This document shows, piece after piece, positions 56,622 to 62,465 of a stretch of DNA of 62,465 nucleotides. This DNA is from Cryobacterium sp. GTDB lineage: Bacteria > Actinomycetota > Actinomycetes > Actinomycetales > Microbacteriaceae. Positions within the stretch are counted from its first letter, which is position 1, and each line of letters starts with the position of its first letter. Below the pieces are notes generated by a model, which ran no database searches, was not told where the DNA came from, and was given only the letters and a program-made list of their open reading frames with translations. The stretch covers positions 1 to 62,465 of the forward strand of contig NZ_JAJAYI010000023.1 of the NCBI RefSeq assembly GCF_026786305.1, written 5' to 3'. The position numbers and the translations under genes are program-made.

Positions 56622-58424
56622 ATGGCACTCCCTATCGAGGACTACGCACTGATCAGCGACTGCCACTCGGCTGCGCTCGTGGGGCGAAACGGCAGCATTG
56701 ACTGGCTGTGCCTGCCGCGATACGACTCCGCCTCGATGTTCGGCGCCCTGCTCGGCGATGAAAACCACGGCCGTTGGCTGCTCGCCCCGGCGGATGCTTC
56801 AGCCACCGCCACCCGCAGTTATCGGGGCGACACCTTTGTGCTGTCGACCATCTGGTCAACGCCCACCGGTCAGGTTGAGGTTCTCGACTTCATGCCGCAC
56901 GGCGACGGCAGAGCCGACCTGATGCGGCGCGTGCGCGGCATCAGCGGCACCGTGCATATGATCCAGGACCTGCGCTTTCGCTTCGGTTATGCCACGACAA
57001 TGCCGTGGGTGCGCCAGCTGACGGGCGAGCCCGTTCGCGGCCTCGTTGCGATCGCCGGTCCCGACGCCATAGTGGTGCGCGGCCCGGCGCTGCGCGCCGC
57101 CGACCACCGCCACGTGTCGCACTTCGATGTGGCAGCCGGCGACGCGGTCGATGCGCAGATGACGTGGTACCCCTCGCACCGCGCAATTCCGCCAGCCGTC
57201 GACATTGATGCCGCGTATGCCACGACCTGCACCTGGTGGCAGAATTGGGCGTCGAGTTGCAGCCATGAAGGAGCCCTGCGCGCCGAGGTTGTGCGTTCCC
57301 TGCTCGTGCTGCGAGCGCTGACCCATGAGCGCACCGGCGGCATCGTGGCCGCGGCGACAACCTCACTGCCCGAGCAGTTCGGCGGATCCCGCAATTGGGA
57401 CTACCGCTACGTCTGGCTGCGCGACGCTTCGCTCACCCTCGAGGTGCTGCTCAGCCACGGCTACGAGCTGGAGGCCGACGATTGGCGCGCCTGGCTGCTG
57501 CGCGCGATTGCCGGCGACCCCAACGACGTGCAAATCATGTACGGACTCTCCGGCGAACGCTACCTGCCCGAACGCGAGCTCACCAGCTTGCCCGGCTACA
57601 ACGGCGCCTCACCGGTGCGTGTGGGCAACGGCGCTGTTGACCAGTTTCAGTCCGACGTCATCGGTGAGGTCATGGTGGCCCTGCACGCCGCCCGCACCGC
57701 CGGCGTGCAGGAGAACGAGTTCTCCTGGCCGCTGCAGCGTGCCCTCATGAGCTTTCTCGAAAAGAATTGGCGCCGGCAAGACCGGGGCATCTGGGAGGTT
57801 CGCGGGCAGGCCCGCGAATTCACCCACTCGCGCGTGATGGTTTGGGCGGCCTTCGACCGCGCCGTGCGCGGCATCGAGGAGTGCGGGCTCGACGGTCCGC
57901 TCAAGCGCTGGAAGACCCTGCGCGACGAGGTGCGCTCCGACATCGAGACTCGCGGGTTCGACGCGGAGCGAAACAGCTACGTGCAGTATTACGGCAGCAC
58001 CGAAGTGGATGCCTCCCTCCTCGTACTCCCGCAGGTCGGCTTCTGCGCGCCCACCGATCCACGCATGCTCGGCACCGTGGCCGCGATCGAGTCCGATCTC
58101 ATGCGGAATGGGCTGTTGCTGCGTTACCGCACGATCAGCGCGGTGGACGGACTGCCGCCGGGTGAGCATCCGTTTCTAGCCTGTTCTTTCTGGCTGGTCG
58201 AGCAGTACGCGGCCTCGGGTCGCACGCGCGACGCCGATGCGCTCATGAATCGTCTGGTCGGTTTCGTGAACGATGTCGGGCTGCTCTCGGAGGAGTACGA
58301 CGTGGCCAACGGGCATCAGGCGGGCAACTTTCCCCAGGCGCTCTCGCACCTGGCGCTGGTGCGAGCAGCGGATGCCATCGTGACGCACATGGTCTCAACA
58401 AGCTCGACCAATGAAAAAACGTAG
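56622..58424 (+). CDS. Glycoside hydrolase family 15 protein (glucoamylase/trehalase type)
   Basis: 600 residues. The N-terminal beta domain (IEDYALISDCHSAALVGRNG, SIDWLCLPRYDSASMFGALL) and (alpha/alpha)6 barrel with RNWDYRYVWLRDASLTLEVL, DRGIWEVRG and LLSEEYD are typical of actinobacterial GH15 enzymes. Mycobacterial relatives hydrolyse trehalose. The nearby fused trehalose synthase/phosphatase makes that substrate plausible; glucoamylase activity cannot be excluded. There is no signal peptide, so it acts in the cytosol. Confidence 0.9.
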   Translation: MALPIEDYALISDCHSAALVGRNGSIDWLCLPRYDSASMFGALLGDENHGRWLLAPADASATATRSYRGDTFVLSTIWSTPTGQVEVLDFMPHGDGRADLMRRVRGISGTVHMIQDLRFRFGYATTMPWVRQLTGEPVRGLVAIAGPDAIVVRGPALRAADHRHVSHFDVAAGDAVDAQMTWYPSHRAIPPAVDIDAAYATTCTWWQNWASSCSHEGALRAEVVRSLLVLRALTHERTGGIVAAATTSLPEQFGGSRNWDYRYVWLRDASLTLEVLLSHGYELEADDWRAWLLRAIAGDPNDVQIMYGLSGERYLPERELTSLPGYNGASPVRVGNGAVDQFQSDVIGEVMVALHAARTAGVQENEFSWPLQRALMSFLEKNWRRQDRGIWEVRGQAREFTHSRVMVWAAFDRAVRGIEECGLDGPLKRWKTLRDEVRSDIETRGFDAERNSYVQYYGSTEVDASLLVLPQVGFCAPTDPRMLGTVAAIESDLMRNGLLLRYRTISAVDGLPPGEHPFLACSFWLVEQYAASGRTRDADALMNRLVGFVNDVGLLSEEYDVANGHQAGNFPQALSHLALVRAADAIVTHMVSTSSTNEKT

Positions 58425-58475
58425 GTCGAACCCGTCGAGACCACCGCACCGTTCGTCGAGCCCGTCGAGACCACC
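58390..58475. repeat. Dispersed GTCGAGACC repeats after the GH15 gene
   Basis: GGTCTCAACAAGCTCGACCA, then AGGTCGAACCCGTCGAGACCACCG and TCGTCGAGCCCGTCGAGACCACCG. They overlap the last codons of the GH15 gene and share words with the repeats at 38246 and 49085. Confidence 0.8.
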
Positions 58476-58497
58476 GCCAACCAAAAAACGCGATCCT

Positions 58498-58523
58498 CTA
58501 CAATTCACCCCGATTCGTTGTAG
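58498..58523. promoter_or_regulatory. Inverted repeat upstream of bioY
   Basis: CTACAA and TTGTAG, 14 bases apart, lie 46 bases before the bioY ATG. They are placed like an operator for a biotin regulator, but the sequence does not match a BirA or BioQ site that I recognise. Confidence 0.35.
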
Positions 58524-58568
58524 GTATTCTTCAGCGGCGGGTGAGTCTCGAATTCTAGATTTGGAATC

Positions 58569-59177
58569 ATGACCGACACCGTTCGTGCCAGCGCCCCGAC
58601 GCGGCGTATTCTGCCCGCCCGCGATCTTGCCCAGATCGCCATTTTCGCCGCCCTCATCGCGGCACTCGGCCTGCCCGGACCGCTCAACATCGGGCCGGTG
58701 CCCATCACGCTGCAAAGCCTCGGCGTCATGTTCGCCGGAGCCATTCTCGGCCCGCGCAAAGGAACCCTCGCCGTGCTGTTGTTTCTCGTTCTGACGGCGG
58801 TGGGTCTGCCCCTGCTCGCCGGAGCGCGCGGCGGCATTGGTGTGTTCACCGTCAGCCCGGCTGCCGGATACCTCTACGGCTGGCTGCTCGGCGCCTTCGT
58901 CACCGGGTACCTCGCGGCCCGCCTGCTGCCGAAATACCCGTTCTGGCCGGCTCTCGGTGCCACGATTCTCGGCGGCATTGGTGCGGTCTACCTGATCGGC
59001 ATCCCGGTCATGGCCCTCAACCTCGGCCTACCACTCTGGACCGCGATCGGCCTCAACGTCGCGTTCCTACCCGGAGACCTGATCAAGGTCATCGTGACCG
59101 TGCTCGTTGCTCGCCAGGTGCACAAGGCCTACCCCGGCCTGATCAAGCTGCCCAAGCGCCGCGCGATCGACAACTAG
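58569..59177 (+). CDS. bioY: Biotin ECF transporter substrate-binding subunit
   Basis: 202 residues, six transmembrane helices. ALGLPGPLNIGPVPITLQSL is the BioY substrate-site block, followed by GPRKGTLAVLLFLVLTAVGLP. It captures biotin and works alone or with BioM/BioN coded downstream. The ATG at 58569 follows an AT-rich leader. Confidence 0.94.
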   Translation: MTDTVRASAPTRRILPARDLAQIAIFAALIAALGLPGPLNIGPVPITLQSLGVMFAGAILGPRKGTLAVLLFLVLTAVGLPLLAGARGGIGVFTVSPAAGYLYGWLLGAFVTGYLAARLLPKYPFWPALGATILGGIGAVYLIGIPVMALNLGLPLWTAIGLNVAFLPGDLIKVIVTVLVARQVHKAYPGLIKLPKRRAIDN

Positions 59178-59189
59178 CGGTGCGAAAAC

Positions 59190-59234
59190 TGGCTGCGCGA
59201 AATCTGGCTGCGCGAAATCTGGCTGCGCGAGATC
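59190..59234. repeat. 15-bp tandem repeat between bioY and bioM
   Basis: TGGCTGCGCGAAATC repeats at 59190, 59205 and (one change) 59220, with a degenerate copy before. It fills the 64-base gap right up to the bioM GTG, so it sits where the ribosome site should be. Confidence 0.92.
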
Positions 59235-59241
59235 ACGCCGC

Positions 59242-59922
59242 GTGAGCATCATCCGCTTCGAGGAGGTCGGGCATTCTTTCGGTGACCGTACGGTGCTGCG
59301 CGAGGTGAACCTCAGCCTCACCGAGCACCGCATCGGCATCGTCGGCGCGAACGGATCGGGCAAGTCCACCCTCGTGCGCATGATCAATGGTCTCGTCACG
59401 CCGACCAGCGGCACCGTGACGGTGGATGCACTCAACGTGGCCCGCCATGCCCGTGACGTGCGCCGCAAGGTGGGTTTCATTTTCACCAATCCCGACAACC
59501 AGATCGTGATGCCCACCGTGCAGGAAGACGTGGCGTTCACTCTGCGCCGTCGCGGCCTCTCCCCTGCCGAAATCTCCACGCGCACCGCGGCCGCTCTCGA
59601 ACAGTTCGGGCTGAGCGGGCACGCTGAGCATCCGGCGCACCGCCTCTCCGGCGGGCAGAAACAGTTGCTCGCGCTCGCCGCCGTGCTCGTGGCGCAGCCG
59701 GCCACGATCGTCGCCGATGAACCGACCACCCTGCTCGACGCCCGCAATGCCCGCCGTATTGGTGAACTGCTGCAGACGCTCCCCCAGCAGGTCATTGTTG
59801 TCACCCACCACCTGCACCTGGTTGAAGAATTCGACCGGGTAATCGTGATCGAAGAGGGCGAGGTCGTCGCCGACGGCGCGCCCGCGCAGTCTCTGGCGAC
59901 CTACCGCGCTCTGCTGCAGTGA
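59242..59922 (+). CDS. bioM: Biotin ECF transporter ATPase
   Basis: 226 residues from a GTG at 59242. Walker A is GANGSGKST, signature RLSGGQKQLLAL, Walker B TIVADEPTTLLD, switch His in VTHHLHL. It powers BioY-BioN. No standard ribosome site is visible; the 15-bp repeat precedes the start. Confidence 0.94.
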   Translation: MSIIRFEEVGHSFGDRTVLREVNLSLTEHRIGIVGANGSGKSTLVRMINGLVTPTSGTVTVDALNVARHARDVRRKVGFIFTNPDNQIVMPTVQEDVAFTLRRRGLSPAEISTRTAAALEQFGLSGHAEHPAHRLSGGQKQLLALAAVLVAQPATIVADEPTTLLDARNARRIGELLQTLPQQVIVVTHHLHLVEEFDRVIVIEEGEVVADGAPAQSLATYRALLQ

Positions 59923-59932
59923 GCAGCGTCGC

Positions 59933-60526
59933 ATGATCGGCCTCTACAGCCCCGGCACCTCGTTCATTCACCGCGCCCCCACGCTGCTCAAGTTATTCCT
60001 GCTCTCGCTCTGCGTCGTCATGATTGGCACCTCGCCCGACCTGCGCATCGTCGGCGCTGCCGCATCCGGCGTCGTGCTGTTGTTTCTCATCGCGCGGGTT
60101 CCGGTGCGGGCGGCCGCAGCCCAGATCGCACCCATCTTGCTGATTCTGCTGGTCGCCGTGCCCATTCAGGGGTTGCTCTCCGGCTGGACGGTAGCCGCCC
60201 TGATGGCGGGCCGCCTACTCGTGGCGGTGGCCCTCGCCGCCCTGTTCACGATGACGACCACGGTCACCGCAGTGCTCGAAGCGTTCCAGACCCTGCTGCG
60301 CCCGTTCCGCAGATTCATCGACGCCGACCGGGTGGGGCTGCTCGTCGCCCTCACCATCCGGTGCATACCGCTCGTCGCCGACATCGTGCGCGAGGTGCTC
60401 GAGGCCCGCACAGCGCGTGGCACGCAGGGCTCCCTCGTATCGATCGCCGTTCCGGTCGTGGTGCGATCACTCTACGCAGCAGATGCCCTGGGCGAGGCCC
60501 TGATCGCGCGCGGGCTCGACGACTGA
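59933..60526 (+). CDS. bioN: Biotin ECF transporter transmembrane subunit
   Basis: 197 residues with five or so helices; the coupling helix region EARTARGTQG matches the A-R-G motif of ECF T components. It links BioY to the ATPase. It begins 10 bases after bioM, completing the bioYMN operon. Confidence 0.92.
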   Translation: MIGLYSPGTSFIHRAPTLLKLFLLSLCVVMIGTSPDLRIVGAAASGVVLLFLIARVPVRAAAAQIAPILLILLVAVPIQGLLSGWTVAALMAGRLLVAVALAALFTMTTTVTAVLEAFQTLLRPFRRFIDADRVGLLVALTIRCIPLVADIVREVLEARTARGTQGSLVSIAVPVVVRSLYAADALGEALIARGLDD

Positions 60527-60671
60527 AACGGAGCGGCGACTCGCCCCGCGCCATCCGCTCATTCAGCCGGTTCATAGGCGATGCGTGGCAGAGTAGGCAC
60601 TTGGCCGTTCGCGCCAGCAGACATCCCCAGATCATCGTCTGCACCCCAGGTACATTCTCGAAAGAGGCTCC

Positions 60672-61673
60672 GTGTCGAAAATTCCCGCGTTCCTGACCAT
60701 TGTGGGCTTGACGCTCGCACTCACGGCCTGCGGCGGCAGCGGCACGCCAACCGCAACGGATGCCGCTCCCGCTGCCGATACTGCCTATGCCAAATGCACC
60801 TCACCGGGAAAAGTGTCGGATTCCGTCGGTGTGACCGGCGACTTCGGCGGCGTGCCGACCGTCGACTTTGCCAAGCCGCTGAAGCCAACGGCCACCCAGC
60901 GCACAGTGGCCATCAAGGGTTCCGGCACGACCAAAGCGAGCGGCGGATCGCTGGTTGCCGCCTCGTTGTCGGTGTACAACGGGACCACCGGAGCTGTCGT
61001 GCAGGAAACGAAATACCCGACCGATGGGTCGAGCCAGACCATCACCGTCGGCGAAACGTTCCTGCCGGGACTGGTGCGCGCAGCTAATTGCTCCGTTGAA
61101 GGCGATCGCATCGTCGCCGTCAGCACAACGGAGGATGCCTTCGGTACGAAGGGCGCATCCAAGATCGGCATCGCGGCGGGTGACTCGGTGGTGTTTGTCA
61201 TCGACGTCATCTCTGTCACCAACCTCGCCGACCGCGCCAACGGCGTGGATCAGCCCCCTGTCGACGGCCTCCCAACCGTTAAACTCGCGGACAACGGCGC
61301 CCCGACCATCACCGTCCCCGACGCCGCGGCACCAACTGAACTGAAAATAGCCCCCCTGAAGCTGGGTGATGGTGCCGTTGTCGCCGACGGCGACACGGTA
61401 TCGGTCGAGTACACCGGGGTCATCTGGGGTAGCGGCAAAACGTTTGACTCGTCGTGGAAAACCGTAGGACCGGTCACCTTCGTCACCAGCCAGGTTGTTC
61501 CCGGCTTCGGCGCGGCGCTCGTTGGTCAAACCGTCGGATCCCAGGTGCTTGCTGTTCTGCCGCCGGCCGAAGGTTACGGCGAAGCTGGCAATGACTCCGC
61601 AGGCATCAAAGGCACGGACACTCTCGTGTTCGTCGTCGACATTGTGGGCACGGCAGCGACACCCGCCGCCTGA
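60672..61673 (+). CDS. FKBP-type peptidyl-prolyl isomerase lipoprotein
   Basis: 333 residues from a GTG at 60672 with AAAGAGG. The signal peptide ends in lipobox LTAC|GGS. The C-terminal FKBP domain is recognisable (VSVEYTGVIWGSGKTFDSSW, VPGFGAALVGQTVGSQVLAV, PPAEGYGEAG). The first half is a second, degenerate FKBP-like repeat (TFLPGLVRAANCSVEGDRIV). It is an extracytoplasmic folding helper. Confidence 0.92.
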   Translation: MSKIPAFLTIVGLTLALTACGGSGTPTATDAAPAADTAYAKCTSPGKVSDSVGVTGDFGGVPTVDFAKPLKPTATQRTVAIKGSGTTKASGGSLVAASLSVYNGTTGAVVQETKYPTDGSSQTITVGETFLPGLVRAANCSVEGDRIVAVSTTEDAFGTKGASKIGIAAGDSVVFVIDVISVTNLADRANGVDQPPVDGLPTVKLADNGAPTITVPDAAAPTELKIAPLKLGDGAVVADGDTVSVEYTGVIWGSGKTFDSSWKTVGPVTFVTSQVVPGFGAALVGQTVGSQVLAVLPPAEGYGEAGNDSAGIKGTDTLVFVVDIVGTAATPAA

Positions 61674-61686
61674 CCCACTCACTGCG

Positions 61687-61729
61687 GGCGCCGTTCGTCG
61701 ACCCTCGGGCCGACGGACGGCGCCTTTTT
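61687..61729 (+). terminator. Rho-independent terminator after the FKBP gene
   Basis: GGCGCCGTTCGTCG and CGACGGACGGCGCC form a long near-perfect stem, followed directly by TTTTT. It lies 14 bases past the stop codon. Confidence 0.9.
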
Positions 61730-61857
61730 GTGCCTGGTTCATGTGCGGCCGCGATACGCGGTTTCTGAGTGTGTGCCCAGCCGCGAATGAAAATACCGTG
61801 AGAGTGTAGATGTCAGGCACAATCTGCCCGGCACCGCGTCGGGCATGAACGTTCTAC

Positions 61858-62310
61858 TTGAAAGAGGCTATTCACCTGACATCCACACTCGCCCCCACGT
61901 CTACCCCGACCGCATTCCACGTTGCCGCTCCGACTGCTGCCGTTGTCTCGACGACCGTGAAGCCGGCGAACATTGACGAATACGTCGCTGCTCCAGCCGA
62001 GCCCCTCGCGAGCGTCGTCGGCCTGCTTCGCGACAAGTTCGACCTGGGCCTGCCGGAGACGTCGACGGAACTGTGGCACGGGCATCCGGTCTGGCTCGAC
62101 GACGAGCTGCCGGTAGCCGGATTCAAGGCGTACCCGACCTTTGTCACCGTGTTGTTCTGGCGCGGCCAGGCCATCACCGATGATTCAGGCAAGCTCAATG
62201 CGAGCGGGTCGGCCGAGATGAGCGAGTTCAAGCTGCGCAGCGTTGAAGACTTCGACGACACGCTGTTCGACGGCTGGCTGCAGCAGGTGCGTGAGCTCCA
62301 AGCCGCCTGA
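61858..62310 (+). CDS. DUF1801-like small protein (about 145-150 aa)
   Basis: The body EYVAAPAEPLASVVGLLRDK, LWHGHPVWLDD, GFKAYPTFVTVLFWRGQ resembles the DUF1801/YdhG-like fold of unknown function. Start is unclear: AAAGAGG at 61861-61867 points to initiation near ATT (61870) or CTG (61876), while the only standard-type start codon in frame, TTG at 61858, lies before it. The first ~40 residues are low-complexity Thr/Ala/Pro. Confidence 0.7.
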   Translation: MKEAIHLTSTLAPTSTPTAFHVAAPTAAVVSTTVKPANIDEYVAAPAEPLASVVGLLRDKFDLGLPETSTELWHGHPVWLDDELPVAGFKAYPTFVTVLFWRGQAITDDSGKLNASGSAEMSEFKLRSVEDFDDTLFDGWLQQVRELQAA

Positions 62311-62329
62311 TTCAACAGCGCTAACACGA

Positions 62330-62465
62330 ACGGGCCCCCGCCGCGGGCGCGGGGCGGGGGGGATGGGGGGGGGCAACAGCGGGGGGGGGCGGGGGCAAAT
62401 TGTTTGGTTTGTTTGGTACACATAGCGGCGCAGGGGGGGGAGTGCAGGCCCGGATAATCGGTAAA
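62330..62465. other. Low-quality contig end
   Basis: Long G runs separated by single bases, then TTGTTTGGTTTGTTTGG, have no coding or regulatory structure and look like sequencing noise. No gene is called here. Confidence 0.6.

Overview
The window is high-GC DNA from an actinobacterium, most likely of the family Microbacteriaceae. The signs are GTG starts, ATGA/GTGA stop-start overlaps, leaderless-looking promoters, an actinobacterial SUF locus (SufR, SufB, SufC, SufD, SufU, SufT), a DUF6458 protein, a BioYMN transporter and the minus-strand order ilvD-ilvB-ilvN-ilvC-serA-leuB-ilvE-FAH-gltX-tRNA-Gln. The family is inferred from gene style, not from a marker gene. Both extreme ends look like poor-quality contig ends: a garbled ABC-transporter frame at 1-75 and G-rich homopolymers from about 62330.

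Layout. 1-2300: the 5' part of an ABC exporter and a frameshifted flavodoxin remnant. 2311-3703: a tyrosine integrase and excisionase just downstream of tRNA-Gln (3899-3970). 4009-13065: gltX with a thioredoxin-reductase-like partner, three inserted oxidoreductase/aminotransferase/PfpI genes, an FAH-fold protein stripped of its active site, ilvE, leuB and a small membrane protein. 13121-15482: gene debris (C-terminal pieces of Ohr, HsdR and ferredoxin) around an MFS gene. 15483-20515: an oligopeptide/nickel-type ABC importer. 20653-26179: the SUF iron-sulfur assembly locus, without sufS. 26265-32917: a mevalonate-pathway locus with a fused HMG-CoA reductase-mevalonate kinase and type I isopentenyl-diphosphate isomerase. 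33106-38247: a cupin, ferredoxin, a short aconitase, and an MFS exporter/TetR pair around a perfect palindromic operator. 38371-43018: serA, small membrane proteins and the wreck of a Tad pilus locus (one Flp pilin plus a Flp-TadC chimera). 43191-47858: a hydrolase, a DUF998 protein and two probably Tat-exported phosphatases. 48034-53273: ilvC, ilvN, ilvB, ilvD. 53316-58424: a fused trehalose-6-phosphate synthase/phosphatase, two small unknown genes and a GH15 glycosidase. 58569-62310: BioY-BioM-BioN biotin uptake, an FKBP lipoprotein and a DUF1801 protein.

The branched-chain amino acid and serine genes supply valine, isoleucine, leucine and serine. The SUF genes build Fe-S clusters needed by IlvD, aconitase and ferredoxin encoded nearby. 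The mevalonate locus takes acetoacetyl-CoA plus acetyl-CoA to IPP/DMAPP; only the acetoacetyl-CoA thiolase is absent here.

The most interesting items are the HMGR-MVK fusion with a 15-bp minisatellite linker, the Flp-TadC chimera, a duplicated roughly 59-bp promoter/start region shared by sufR and an MFS gene, the FAH pseudoenzyme, a SUF locus lacking its cysteine desulfurase, and a genome style rich in 9-19 bp tandem repeats.
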